Made by a program: the position numbers and the translations under genes
Notes under the pieces: model-generated
Seen by the model: only the letters and a program-made list of their open reading frames with translations
Database searches by the model: none
Told to the model about the DNA's origin: nothing
Part shown: positions 15,744 to 24,878 of the stretch, piece after piece
How the letters are laid out: each line of letters opens with the position of its first letter
Numbering within the stretch: position 1 is the first letter of the stretch
From: Corallococcus caeni
GTDB taxonomy: Bacteria > Myxococcota > Myxococcia > Myxococcales > Myxococcaceae
NCBI RefSeq assembly: GCF_036245865.1
Contig: NZ_BTTW01000002.1
Span: 62,001-126,000, forward strand
Direction: 5' to 3'
DNA length: 64,000 bases

Positions 15744-16691
15744 ATGCGATTTAGCCCACTCGCAGAGGCTATCCTGCTTCTCGCACTTCTGAGCGCGGTG
15801 ACCGCCAAGGCAGGCGACAAGTGCGACCGTCCCAAGCAGCGGACCATCCTGCTCTCCGAGCACCCTTCAGATGGCACCCAAACCGTCTACGTGACAGGGC
15901 AGGTCATCACGGCCTTGCGCTTCGAGGCATCCGTTGACCCCAGCAGGACGAAGGTCATTGGCTGGGAGGGCCGCCTCGAACCGCTCACGGTGGTCCGCAA
16001 CAAGGTCATCATCGAGCCCATCCGGGATCTCGACAGCGATGAAGGGCTCCCCCTGGTCGTGACGCTGGTTGATGGAACCGAGATCCCGTTCCTCGTGAGG
16101 CCTCCGTGGAGAGAGAAGGACAGTGGTGGGTGGCCGCCAATTCTCGACCAACAGGTTGACGTGTTCAAAAACCGGGAGAGCTACGCGGCCATGCACTCGG
16201 CCCTGATGGACGCCCTCAAGAAGAACGACGCCCTGGCCGAGGAAAACGAGCGCCATCGCAAGGAGGAGAACTCCATCGACCACGCCTACGCGACGCTTCT
16301 GGCGAATGGGCAGGCGAAGAAGACGCCGTTTCGATTCGTTGCATCCGCCCGCCCGAAGGATCCGGGCATGGAAATGGTCGTTGAGGTCTACTCAGGCCAA
16401 GGCAAAGCAGCCGCCGTAATCTACCTGTCGAACACCGGCTACGGCGAGACATGGGAGTTCGCGGACGCTTACCTGACGCGTGACATGACGAGCTATCCAA
16501 AGCAGCCCTTCGCGCTTCGGATGACCCGTTCCGCGATTGCTCCAGGACAGTCAGGAACCATCGCCGTCGTGGCGGACAAAAGCGCCTTCGAGAAGAACGG
16601 GCAGCTCGTGGACCTGGCGCTTCAGATTTTCCGGTCTGACGGCAACCAGCAGGTCCTGGTGCGGATGGATCGCACCCTGATTCGGCAGTAA
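15744..16691 (+). CDS. DUF2381 family secreted protein
   Basis: A 315-residue exported protein (signal peptide about residues 1-23: AEAILLLALLSAVTAKA). It belongs to the myxobacterial paralogous family DUF2381. Recognisable features are the opening beta-rich segment with repeated T-x-I/V-x-F patterns, a central charged alpha-helix (about residues 145-175, ALMDALKKNDALAEENERH) and a C-terminal beta domain (VIYLSNTG...). The function of the family is unknown; members often sit beside Ser/Thr kinases and toxin/immunity genes. It is divergent from the AHH gene and followed 11 bases later by a lipoprotein gene, probably one transcript. Confidence 0.85.
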   Translation: MRFSPLAEAILLLALLSAVTAKAGDKCDRPKQRTILLSEHPSDGTQTVYVTGQVITALRFEASVDPSRTKVIGWEGRLEPLTVVRNKVIIEPIRDLDSDEGLPLVVTLVDGTEIPFLVRPPWREKDSGGWPPILDQQVDVFKNRESYAAMHSALMDALKKNDALAEENERHRKEENSIDHAYATLLANGQAKKTPFRFVASARPKDPGMEMVVEVYSGQGKAAAVIYLSNTGYGETWEFADAYLTRDMTSYPKQPFALRMTRSAIAPGQSGTIAVVADKSAFEKNGQLVDLALQIFRSDGNQQVLVRMDRTLIRQ

Positions 16692-16702
16692 AGGTGCCGA
16701 TC

Positions 16703-17194
16703 ATGCCCACCAGCCGAGCCCTGCTGATCCCCTCTGTCATTCTACTTGCCGCGTCCTCAGCATGCACCACGACGGGTGGAGTTTCATTGCGCTCGGACGG
16801 CTCTCCTGGACCGCAGGAGTGTCCAGAGAAGGCGCTTGAGGCCATGCGATACCTGAAGCTGCATGTGGGTGACGCCGCGCTCGTAGAACTGGACGCGAAC
16901 CAGATGAGGTCACGCCGCAGCACCCTCTACGATGGCCCGATTGAGAGCGTCCTCATGCGCGACTTGGGCCCACTGGAGACGACAACCCGGCTGTACGGAC
17001 AGGTCTGGACGAGCGGGCCGCAGGTCGTCGTCCGGTACTACAAGGCCCACCCACCAGACGGCGACGAGGTGCCCATCTGCGCGGTGGCACGGCTGAGCGA
17101 GGACCAGATGCGGAAGCAACCCGAGTCAAAGCCCGGCACGGCCATTCTCGATGGCTCCATGGCGTCTGCCGTCGTGGTCAATGCGTTCCGGTGA
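16703..17194 (+). CDS. predicted lipoprotein, myxobacterial hypothetical
   Basis: A 163-residue protein with a lipoprotein signal (LLAASSAC). A possible GTG start lies 9 bases upstream, but ATG 16703 has a better-placed AAGG. The mature part contains V-G-D-A-A-L-V-E-L-D-A-N-Q and GQVWTSGPQVVVRYYKA, suggesting a small beta-rich domain. I associate it with the DUF2381 neighbour because the genes are 11 bases apart and on one strand. Function is unknown; codon usage is less G+C-biased than in surrounding housekeeping genes, as in the rest of 13774-17194. Confidence 0.75.
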   Translation: MPTSRALLIPSVILLAASSACTTTGGVSLRSDGSPGPQECPEKALEAMRYLKLHVGDAALVELDANQMRSRRSTLYDGPIESVLMRDLGPLETTTRLYGQVWTSGPQVVVRYYKAHPPDGDEVPICAVARLSEDQMRKQPESKPGTAILDGSMASAVVVNAFR

Positions 17195-17406
17195 CACTCC
17201 AGTCCGAGGAGCGCTTCAATCCTGGCGCGAACCGTGGGGTAGCGTTGGAAAAGGGCTCGGGTCGATGAACCCGGGCCGCCAGGGATCCGAGGCCGCATCA
17301 GAATTCCGAGGCAGGTTCCTCCATCCAAGCGCGCGGAATCCCTGAGCAGCCCTCCTGGTCCACGCCTTGCTCCGGGCTGAGGCTTCACGCCTTCCATGGA
17401 GCCACG

Positions 17407-17760
17407 ATGCGCTGGATGCGAATGCTGGGCTGTTGTCTGACGGTGATGACCCTCGCTGCCTGTGGTTCGGACGACGGGGAGAAGCTGGGGCGGTTGAAGC
17501 TGCGGGAGGGCCAGTCGCTGGACCTGGCGCAGGAGTGCGGCGTGAACCTGCCCCAGTGTCCGCAGGGCCTGTCCTGCCTCGTGCTCAAGCTGGACGGCGT
17601 GTCGAAGGCGCGCTGCGTGGATGACACCCAGGTGTGCAGCAAGCTCGTGTCCTGCACGGGCGGCACCGAGTGCGCCATCCTGGACTCGTATCCCGGCCAG
17701 GTCACCTGCTCCGGCAAGTGCACCTCGGACTGCGACTCCTCCGTGTCCAGCAGTCCCTGA
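17407..17760 (+). CDS. small Cys-rich lipoprotein, unknown function
   Basis: A 117-residue protein with lipobox TLAAC (Cys19). Its mature part is Cys-rich: ECGVNLPQCPQGLSC, ARCVDD, QVCSKLVSCTGGTEC, and QVTCSGKCTSDCDSS. The even spacing of Cys pairs suggests a disulfide-stabilised surface protein. No family recognised. The 212 bases before it show no gene. It converges on the next leftward gene with 2 bases between stop codons. Confidence 0.75.
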   Translation: MRWMRMLGCCLTVMTLAACGSDDGEKLGRLKLREGQSLDLAQECGVNLPQCPQGLSCLVLKLDGVSKARCVDDTQVCSKLVSCTGGTECAILDSYPGQVTCSGKCTSDCDSSVSSSP

Positions 17761-17762
17761 CG

Positions 17763-18335
17763 TCAGCGAGCCTGGAGTAGGTGGTTGATGGCAGAGGTCC
17801 AGAGCTCCGTTGCGAGCTTGAGCACGGAGACCTCGGTCTCGGCCTGACTGGCGTTCCCGTCACGTAGCACGCGAAAGGTGTGTCCCGTGGGAAGCGCCTC
17901 GATGCGGTGCTCCAGGGGGACGGCGTCCGTGCTGGGCAGGGTCAGCCGAACGCCCGCGCCTTCCTTGTTCCATCCGCCGATCCCTCCTCCCGGCGGGATC
18001 GCGCTGAAGGAAAGATCGATGTGCGCGCCGTGGCTGTCACCCACCAGGCCGAAGAGCCAATAGGGGGCCTTCTGGATGGAGGCCCACTCACGCTCCGTCA
18101 ATGCAGGGAGTTCGGACACCCGAAGGCGCGGCCGATCTCCCTCCGGGAACTTCGCCATCAACTGCTCCGCGAAGTCCACGAGCGATCCATGAAGCACACG
18201 GACCGCTTCGTACCAACGGCCGAACTGGGATGCCGTCGCGGTCCGCGTCTTGCCCAACTGCTCCGCCAGGTAATCAATCGCAGGCTCGCGGACTTCAATG
18301 ACCTCACGGGCCGCGCGCTCGTACTCATCTCCCAT
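17763..18335 (-). CDS. hypothetical protein joined to a truncated Fic gene
   Basis: A 190-residue protein of unknown family. It starts with a charged alpha-helical segment (EYERAAREVIEVREPAIDYL, then WYEAVRVLHGSLVDFAEQLMAKF) and continues with WASIQKAPYWLFGLVGDSHGAHIDLSFSAIP and a beta-rich end. The ATG at 18335 lies inside the damaged Fic motif of the upstream gene and has no good ribosome-binding site, so the real 5' end may have been lost in the deletion that truncated fic. It may still be translated by overlap with the Fic reading frame. Confidence 0.6.
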   Translation of the reverse strand: MGDEYERAAREVIEVREPAIDYLAEQLGKTRTATASQFGRWYEAVRVLHGSLVDFAEQLMAKFPEGDRPRLRVSELPALTEREWASIQKAPYWLFGLVGDSHGAHIDLSFSAIPPGGGIGGWNKEGAGVRLTLPSTDAVPLEHRIEALPTGHTFRVLRDGNASQAETEVSVLKLATELWTSAINHLLQAR

Positions 18336-18888
18336 CCACGAAGGGATGGATCGTCTCGAACCACGCATGCGCGATGGCGCAGACGACCACGGGATGCTCG
18401 TTCTTGGCCCCGGCCAGCCACTCACCAAAGGCCCGCATCTCCTCAGGCACCCGGACCGCTTCCGGAGGGACGTGCTCCGTGCCGCCGATCCGCACGTTGA
18501 TGCGCCGATAGACACCGGCATTCTCAGGGTCGATTCCGCGCAGGACGATGCCGTGCAGCTCGCGCACATCGCGCTCGCCCAGCACGGTCTCCTTGCGGGC
18601 CAGCGCTTCAACGAAGTCGAGCGCGTGCGCGAGGTTGACCGCCTCGAAGTGGTCCTTCAGCGACTTGCCCGCGATGGTGATGCCGTCCTCCACCACCGCG
18701 CGAGTCTCCGGCAGGGTCAGCCGGTTCCCCTCGATCGCATTCGAGTTGTACGTGTGATGGATCCGGAACCAGCGCCGCAGACTCTGCACCGCGGCAGGCG
18801 GCATCGTGGTGGCACGCAGCCGGCGCATCCGCTCGGTCGCCTGCTGAAGCCTGGGTTCGATGCTCTCGCTCCACCGGTACGGATGCAC
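18325..18888 (-). pseudogene. Fic-family protein gene, truncated within the active-site motif
   Basis: 187 codons of a Fic (AMP-transferase) protein. The N-terminal inhibitory-type motif (HTYNSNAIEGNRLTL, with S-x3-E-G), the GVYRRINVRIGG segment and the start of the active site (HAWFETIHPFVDG) are intact. The catalytic motif HPFxDGNGR then stops as HPFVDGR and a stop codon: the Asn-Gly pair is missing and nothing of the C-terminal helical part remains. The next gene begins inside this point. I infer an internal deletion that fused the two genes, leaving Fic inactive. The chosen GTG start has a strong GGAGGGGG site. Confidence 0.65.
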
Positions 18889-19092
18889 GCCAACCCCCTC
18901 CGCGCTCCACTGTAACCGCTCGCCGGTGCCTGCCCGTCCGCTGTCGCCCCCTTTCACCCTGCGACCCTCGCCGGCCCCCATTCCTGCATCTTGCAACCCG
19001 GCCCCACGGGCCGCTTCCGTAACCCGCTGGAATTGCTGCACGCTCCGCCCCCGGCGGGCGGTACAGGAACTGCTCCTGGGAAGGTGGACCTC

Positions 19093-20190
19093 ATGTCAGC
19101 CCCCGAACTTGCCTCCTCGCTGCTTCAGCTGTTGTTGAGCCAGGCCCCCGAGGCCACGTCCTCTTCCTCCGTGCGCTCCCAGCTCCAGGTCGAGGGCGGC
19201 GTGGACGCCTACTACGGCTACAACTTCAACCGCCCCGGCAGCGACGTGAACTTCCTGCCGGGCACCGGCACCACCGCCCGCCGGCACAATGAAATCACCG
19301 TCAACCTGGGCTCGCTGGGCGTGAGCCTGGAGCCAGAACCCGTGGGCTTCCACGTGCTGCTCGGCTTCGGCACCGGCATGGATGTCCTGCACCGCGCGGA
19401 GCCCGAGGAGGACGCCACCGGCCCCGACGTCTGGCGTTACGTGCAGAAGGCCTCGCTGTCCTTCGAACAGGGCCCCCTCACCCTGGAGGCGGGCATCTAT
19501 CCCAGCCACATCGGCCTGGAGTCCTTCCAATCCCAGCTCAACTGGACCTACACCCGCTCTTGGATGGGCGAGTTCTCGCCCTACTACCAGGCAGGCCTCA
19601 AGGGCACCTGGCGCTTCGATGAGCGCTGGAGCGCGCAGCTCCATCTGCTCAATGGCTGGCAGACCATTGGCGACAACAACGGCGGCAAGGCCCTGGGCAC
19701 CCAGGTCGCCTACGCCGGGGACCGGCTGAGCGCGGCCTTCAACACCTTCGTGGGCAACGAGGGCTCCGGCGACGCGGAGGCCCTGCGTCTGTTCGCGGAC
19801 ACCGTCGTCACCCTGAAGGCCACCGGCACCGTGAGCCTCTCCGCCACCGCGGACGTCGGCCGGCAGGCCCGCCCCGGGACCTCCGCCGCCCTCTGGTACG
19901 CGGCGGGCGCCAACGTCCGTGTCCAGCTCGCGACCCCCGTGGCCATGACGGCGCGCGCGGAGGTGTACCGCGACCGCGACGGCCTGATCAGCGGCACCGC
20001 GCAGACCCTGGCCGAGGGCACGCTCACCCTGGAAGTGAAGCCCGCGGAACACCTCACACTCAAGGCCGAGGCGCGCCACGACCACTCGACCCAGAACGTC
20101 TTCGACGGACCCACGCGCGGGGACGAAGGGCCGCCCCTGCCGCGCTCCACCCAGACCCTGGTCGTCGTCGGCGCGACCGCCACCTTCTGA
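19093..20190 (+). CDS. outer-membrane beta-barrel (porin-like) protein of the kdp locus
   Basis: A 365-residue protein with a weak hydrophobic start (LASSLLQLLLSQA) and many amphipathic beta strands ending in an aromatic (VEGGVDAYYGYNFNRPG at the first strand and LVVVGATATF at the C-terminus). A C-terminal Phe and closing strand are typical of outer-membrane barrels; the pattern fits the BBP2-type porins. It lies 22 bases before the small kdp genes on the same strand, so it is probably the first gene of the kdp operon and may let K+ or other solutes cross the outer membrane (inference). Confidence 0.75.
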   Translation: MSAPELASSLLQLLLSQAPEATSSSSVRSQLQVEGGVDAYYGYNFNRPGSDVNFLPGTGTTARRHNEITVNLGSLGVSLEPEPVGFHVLLGFGTGMDVLHRAEPEEDATGPDVWRYVQKASLSFEQGPLTLEAGIYPSHIGLESFQSQLNWTYTRSWMGEFSPYYQAGLKGTWRFDERWSAQLHLLNGWQTIGDNNGGKALGTQVAYAGDRLSAAFNTFVGNEGSGDAEALRLFADTVVTLKATGTVSLSATADVGRQARPGTSAALWYAAGANVRVQLATPVAMTARAEVYRDRDGLISGTAQTLAEGTLTLEVKPAEHLTLKAEARHDHSTQNVFDGPTRGDEGPPLPRSTQTLVVVGATATF

Positions 20191-20212
20191 ACCCGAAGCG
20201 GAGCTTCCCGCC

Positions 20213-20293
20213 ATGGACCTCGTCCTCATCCTGGTGACCGCTGGTTTCTTCGCGCTCACGCACGCCTATTCCCACGGCTGCGAGCGCCTGTGA
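20213..20293 (+). CDS. 26-residue single-span membrane peptide upstream of kdpF
   Basis: An ORF of 27 codons: an MDLVLILVTAGFFALTHAY membrane segment followed by SHGCERL. It sits 13 bases before kdpF and 22 after the porin-like gene. Short peptides with the same plan (acidic start, one hydrophobic span, and an xGCERL/CDRL end) recur before kdpF in other phyla as far as I recall, so it is likely a real accessory Kdp component. It is distinct from KdpF, which follows. Too short for automated calling. Confidence 0.65.
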   Translation: MDLVLILVTAGFFALTHAYSHGCERL

Positions 20294-20306
20294 GGAGTCC
20301 CCTGCC

Positions 20307-20396
20307 ATGACCTTTGAATACGTCGCCGGGACCGCGCTCGCGGTCCTGCTGTCCGCCTACCTCGTCTACGCCCTGCTCCGGCCAGAGCGCTTCTAG
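20307..20396 (+). CDS. kdpF: K+-transporting ATPase subunit KdpF
   Basis: A 29-residue single-span peptide ([20 protein letters not shown], then RPERF). Size, the [10 protein letters not shown] ending and the position 10 bases before kdpA identify KdpF, the small subunit that stabilises the KdpABC complex in the inner membrane. Confidence 0.85.
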   Translation: MTFEYVAGTALAVLLSAYLVYALLRPERF

Positions 20397-20406
20397 GAGC
20401 CTCGCC

Positions 20407-22122
20407 ATGACCCTCATTGGCTGGTCGCAGACCCTGCTGTTCTTCGTCCTCGTGCTCGCCCTGACGAAGCCCGTGGGCGCCTACCTCTTCCGCGTCCTCG
20501 AAACGGACGCCCGCCCCCTGCCTCGCGTGCTGGGCCCCGTGGAGCGCGGCCTGCTGCGCCTGTGCGGCGTGGCCCGGGAGGAGGAGCAGACGTGGGGCCA
20601 GTACACGGCCTCCCTGCTCGCCTTCAGCCTCTTCAGCGTGCTGGGCGTCTACGCGGTCCAGCGCCTGCAGCACCTGCTGCCCTTCAACCCGCAGGGGCTG
20701 CCCGCCGTGGGCCCGGAGCTGGCCTTCAACACCGCCGCCAGCTTCACCTCCAACACCAACTGGCAGTCCTACGCGGGCGAATCCACGATGAGCTACGCCA
20801 CCCAGATGCTGGGGATGACGTGGCAGAACTTCACGTCCGCCGCGGCGGGCCTGGGCGTCGCGCTCGCGCTGGCGCGCGGTCTCACCCGCCGCCCAGGTCC
20901 CGAGGGCCGCAAGACGCTGGGCAACTTCTGGGGCGACCTGGTGCGCGCCACGCTCTACGTGCTCCTGCCCCTGAGCTTCGTCGCGGCCCTGTTCTTCGTG
21001 TCCCAGGGCGTCATCCAGAACCTGGCGCCGTACCACGGCGTCACCACGCTGGAGGGCGCGAAGCAGACGCTCGCCTTCGGGCCGGTGGCCTCGCAGGAGG
21101 CCATCAAGATGCTGGGCACCAACGGCGGCGGCTTCTTCAACGCCAACAGCGCCCACCCGTTTGAAAACCCCACGCCCCTCACCAACCTGGTCCAACTGCT
21201 GCTCATCTTCGTGCTGCCCGCGGGCCTCACGTACACCTACGGCAAGATGACCGGCGACACGAAGCAGGGCTGGGCCCTCTTCGCCGCCATGTCCGTCCTC
21301 TTCCTCGTGGGCGCCGCGGCCAGCTATGCCGCCGAGTCCCAACCCAACCCCGCGCTGGCCGCCGCGGTCGCCCAGGACGGGAACCTGGAGGGCAAGGAGA
21401 CGCGCTTCGGCGTCGCCGCCTCCTCACTGTTCGCCACCGTCACCACCGACGCGTCGTGCGGCGCGGTCAATTCCATGCATGACAGCTTCACGGCGCTCGG
21501 CGGGCTGGTGCCGCTGGTCAACATGCACCTGGGCGAGGTCATCTTCGGCGGCGTGGGCGCGGGCCTCTACGGCATCCTCATGATGGCGGTCCTCGCGGTG
21601 TTCATCGCGGGCCTGATGGTGGGCCGCACCCCGGAGTTCCTGGGCAAGAAGATCGAAGCGCGCGAGATGAAGCTCGCCATGCTGTACGTGCTCATCTTCC
21701 CGCTCGTCATCCTGGGCCTGTCCGCGGTGTCCGCCGTGATTCCGCAAGGCACGTCCTCGCTCAACAACGCGGGCCCCCACGGCCTGTCCGAAATCCTCTA
21801 CGCGTTCACCAGCGGCGTCGCCAACAACGGCAGCGCCTTCGCGGGCCTCAACGCCAACACGCCGTTCTGGAACGTCAGCCTGGGCGTGTCGATGCTCGCG
21901 GGCCGCTTCCTGATGATGGTGCCGGTGCTGGCGCTGGCCGGCTCGCTGGTGGGCAAGAAGGTCGTGGCCGCCGGGCCCGGCACCTTCCCCACCCAGGGCG
22001 TGCTGTTCACCGGCCTGCTCGTGAGCGTCATCCTCATCGTGGGGGCGCTGACGTTCTTCCCCGCGCTGTCCCTGGGCCCCATCGTCGAGCACTTCCTCGG
22101 CGCGGCCGGAAAGGTGTACTGA
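20407..22122 (+). CDS. kdpA: K+-transporting ATPase subunit A (channel-like)
   Basis: A 571-residue polytopic protein, the K+-binding, channel-like subunit of the high-affinity KdpFABC pump in the inner membrane. The four selectivity-filter loops are visible: [49 protein letters not shown] and [12 protein letters not shown]. About ten hydrophobic segments and full family length. ATG 20407 is 10 bases after the kdpF stop; the frame is open further upstream only by chance. Expression is expected under K+ limitation. Confidence 0.97.
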   Translation: MTLIGWSQTLLFFVLVLALTKPVGAYLFRVLETDARPLPRVLGPVERGLLRLCGVAREEEQTWGQYTASLLAFSLFSVLGVYAVQRLQHLLPFNPQGLPAVGPELAFNTAASFTSNTNWQSYAGESTMSYATQMLGMTWQNFTSAAAGLGVALALARGLTRRPGPEGRKTLGNFWGDLVRATLYVLLPLSFVAALFFVSQGVIQNLAPYHGVTTLEGAKQTLAFGPVASQEAIKMLGTNGGGFFNANSAHPFENPTPLTNLVQLLLIFVLPAGLTYTYGKMTGDTKQGWALFAAMSVLFLVGAAASYAAESQPNPALAAAVAQDGNLEGKETRFGVAASSLFATVTTDASCGAVNSMHDSFTALGGLVPLVNMHLGEVIFGGVGAGLYGILMMAVLAVFIAGLMVGRTPEFLGKKIEAREMKLAMLYVLIFPLVILGLSAVSAVIPQGTSSLNNAGPHGLSEILYAFTSGVANNGSAFAGLNANTPFWNVSLGVSMLAGRFLMMVPVLALAGSLVGKKVVAAGPGTFPTQGVLFTGLLVSVILIVGALTFFPALSLGPIVEHFLGAAGKVY

Positions 22123-22124
22123 CC

Positions 22125-24185
22125 ATGGCTGCTTCGTCCAAGCCGGCGTCGCTGCTGGACCCGGCGCTGCTCAAGCCCGCCGTGTGGGAGAGCCTCAAGA
22201 AGCTCCACCCGCGCGACGTGGCCCGCAACCCGGTGATGTTCGTGGTGTGGGCCGGCAGCCTGCTCACCACCGTGTTCGTGCTCAAGGACCTCACGTCCCA
22301 GCACGAAGCCAGCGCCCCCATGTGGTTCACCGTGTCCGTGATGCTGTGGCTGTGGTTCACGGTCCTCTTCGCCAACTTCGCCGAAGCCGTGGCGGAGGGC
22401 CGGGGCAAGGCCCAGGCGAGCGCCCTGCGCCGCATGCGTCAGGACACCCAGGCCCGCCGCCTCAACGACGACGGCCAGGAGGAGCGCGTCGCGGCACCCG
22501 CCCTGCGCAAGGGCGACCGCGTGGTGTGCGAGGCCGGAGACGTCATCCCCGGTGACGGCGACGTGGTGGAGGGCATCGCCAGCGTGGACGAGTCCGCCGT
22601 CACCGGCGAGTCCGCCCCCGTCATCCGCGAGTCCGGCGGCGACCGCTCCGCCGTCACGGGCGGCACCAAGGTGCTGTCCGACCGCATCGTCATCCGCATC
22701 AGCGTGGACCCTGGCGAGTCGTTCCTCGACCGGATGATTGGCCTGGTGGAGGGCGCGGCCCGCAAGAAGACGCCCAACGAGATCGCCCTGCACATCCTGC
22801 TGGTGGGCCTCACGCTGGTGTTCCTCCTGGCGTGCGTGACGCTGGTGCCGCTGGCGCTCTACTCCGGCGTGCCGCTGTCCGGCACGGCGGTGGTGGCGCT
22901 GCTCGTGTGCCTCATCCCCACCACCATCGGTGGCCTCCTGAGCGCCATTGGCATCGCGGGCATGGACCGGCTGTTGCGCAAGAACGTGCTCGCGCTCAGC
23001 GGCCGCGCGGTGGAGGCGGCGGGGGACGTGGACACGCTGCTGCTGGACAAGACGGGCACCATCACCCTGGGCAACCGCATGGCCTCGGAGCTGCTGCCCA
23101 TGCCGGGCGTGCGCATGGAGGAGCTGGCGGAGGCCGCGCAGCTCGCGAGCCTCGCGGACGAGACCCCGGAGGGCCGCTCCGTCGTGACGCTGGTGAAGGA
23201 CACCTACAAGCTGCGCCCGCGCGAGCTGCGCGCGCACCAGGCCACGTTCGTCCCCTTCACCGCGCAGACGCGCATGAGCGGCTGTGACCTGGTGGACCCG
23301 CACCCCCGCAGCATCCGCAAGGGCGCGGTGGACGCCATCGTGCGGCACACGCGGGAGCAGGGCGGCAGCGTCCCGGACGCGCTGACCGAGGCCGCGGGCC
23401 GCATCGGTGACGCGGGCGGCACGCCGCTCGCCGTGGCGGACGGCGCGCGGGTGCTGGGCATCATCCACCTGAAGGACGTGGTGAAGGGCGGCATCAAGGA
23501 GCGCTTCGACCGCTTCCGCGCCATGGGCATCCGCACGGTGATGATCACCGGCGACAACCCGCGCACCGCCGCCGCCATCGCGCGCGAGGCCGGCGTGGAC
23601 GACTTCCTGGCGGAGGCGACCCCGGAGGCGAAGCTCGCGCTCATCCGCGCGGAGCAGGCCAAGGGCAAGCTCGTGGCCATGACGGGCGACGGCACCAACG
23701 ACGCGCCCGCGCTGGCGCAGGCGGACGTGGGCGTGGCGATGAACACCGGCACCCAGGCCGCCAAGGAGGCCGGCAACATGGTGGACCTGGACTCCAACCC
23801 CACCAAGCTGCTGGAGGTGGTGGAGGTGGGCAAGCAGTTGCTGATGACGCGCGGCACGCTGACGACGTTCTCCATCGCCAACGACGTCGCGAAGTACTTC
23901 GCCATCCTCCCGGCCCTCTTCATGGGCGTCTTCCCCCAGATTGCACCGCTCAACGTGATGGGGCTGACGTCGCCGTTCAGCGCCATCCTGTCCGCCGTCA
24001 TCTTCAACGCGCTCATCATCGTGGCGCTCATCCCGCTGGCGCTGAAGGGCGTGCGCTACCGCCCGCTGGGGGCCGCCGCGCTCCTGCGCCGCAGCCTGCT
24101 CCTCTACGGCGTGGGCGGCGTCATCGTCCCGTTCGTGGGCATCAAGGTCATCGACGTGCTGCTCACCACCGTGGGCCTGGCGTGA
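22125..24185 (+). CDS. kdpB: K+-transporting ATPase subunit B (P-type ATPase)
   Basis: A 686-residue P-type ATPase that energises the Kdp pump. Seen: actuator motif AVTGESAPV, phosphorylation motif DKTGT with D308, hinge [21 protein letters not shown], and the membrane helices at both ends. The TGES loop Ser is the residue whose phosphorylation switches KdpB off in E. coli. It follows kdpA after 2 bases. Length and motifs are complete, so it should be active. Confidence 0.97.
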   Translation: MAASSKPASLLDPALLKPAVWESLKKLHPRDVARNPVMFVVWAGSLLTTVFVLKDLTSQHEASAPMWFTVSVMLWLWFTVLFANFAEAVAEGRGKAQASALRRMRQDTQARRLNDDGQEERVAAPALRKGDRVVCEAGDVIPGDGDVVEGIASVDESAVTGESAPVIRESGGDRSAVTGGTKVLSDRIVIRISVDPGESFLDRMIGLVEGAARKKTPNEIALHILLVGLTLVFLLACVTLVPLALYSGVPLSGTAVVALLVCLIPTTIGGLLSAIGIAGMDRLLRKNVLALSGRAVEAAGDVDTLLLDKTGTITLGNRMASELLPMPGVRMEELAEAAQLASLADETPEGRSVVTLVKDTYKLRPRELRAHQATFVPFTAQTRMSGCDLVDPHPRSIRKGAVDAIVRHTREQGGSVPDALTEAAGRIGDAGGTPLAVADGARVLGIIHLKDVVKGGIKERFDRFRAMGIRTVMITGDNPRTAAAIAREAGVDDFLAEATPEAKLALIRAEQAKGKLVAMTGDGTNDAPALAQADVGVAMNTGTQAAKEAGNMVDLDSNPTKLLEVVEVGKQLLMTRGTLTTFSIANDVAKYFAILPALFMGVFPQIAPLNVMGLTSPFSAILSAVIFNALIIVALIPLALKGVRYRPLGAAALLRRSLLLYGVGGVIVPFVGIKVIDVLLTTVGLA

Positions 24186-24211
24186 GCACGCAAGAAAGGA
24201 ACACAGCCACC

Positions 24212-24847
24212 ATGGTCTCCGCGCTCCTCACCGCCCTGCGAGTCAGCCTCGTCACGCTGCTGCTCACGGGTGTGCTGTACCCCCTGACCGTCACCGGCGT
24301 GGCGCAGGTGCTGTTCCCCCATGAGGCCAACGGGTCGCTCGTGAAGGACGACCGGGGCCGCGTGGTGGGCAGCGCGCTCATCGCCCAGGGCTTCACTCAA
24401 GCGGGCTACTTCCAGCCGCGCCCCTCCGCCGCGGGCACGGGCTGGGACGCGACGGCCTCCGGCGGCAGCAACCTGGGGCCCACCTCCCAGAAGCTCCGTG
24501 ACCGCGCCGTGGCGGAAGCGGAACGGCTGCGCCGCGAGAACCCCGAGGCCGGAGGCCCCGTCCCTGGCGAACTGGTGACAGCCTCCGCGTCCGGGTTGGA
24601 TCCGCAGGTGTCGCCGGAGGCCGCGCTGTGGCAGGTTCCCCGCGTGGCGAAGGCCCGAGGCGTGGACCCGGCGCGCGTGCGGGCGTTGGTGGCGTCTCAG
24701 GTGGAGGGCCGGACGTTCGGCGTGCTGGGCGAGCCCCGGGTGAACGTGCTGACTTTGAACCTCGCGATGGACCGGCAGTTCGGCGGGGCCGCTTCCCCGC
24801 CCGCGACGCCCCTGGGCGCCGCGCAGCCCGTCTCCCCGTCCCCCTGA
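24212..24847 (+). CDS. kdpC: K+-transporting ATPase subunit C
   Basis: A 211-residue protein with one N-terminal membrane helix ([24 protein letters not shown]) and an exported domain carrying the family motif [11 protein letters not shown] and the ending [26 protein letters not shown]. KdpC stabilises the complex and raises ATP affinity. A GTG at 24182 overlapping the kdpB stop would add ten residues; ATG 24212 begins conserved sequence and has AAAGGA upstream, so I prefer it. Confidence 0.92.
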   Translation: MVSALLTALRVSLVTLLLTGVLYPLTVTGVAQVLFPHEANGSLVKDDRGRVVGSALIAQGFTQAGYFQPRPSAAGTGWDATASGGSNLGPTSQKLRDRAVAEAERLRRENPEAGGPVPGELVTASASGLDPQVSPEAALWQVPRVAKARGVDPARVRALVASQVEGRTFGVLGEPRVNVLTLNLAMDRQFGGAASPPATPLGAAQPVSPSP

Positions 24848-24878
24848 GGCGGGCTCCCCGGAAGAGGAGGACCCTGGC

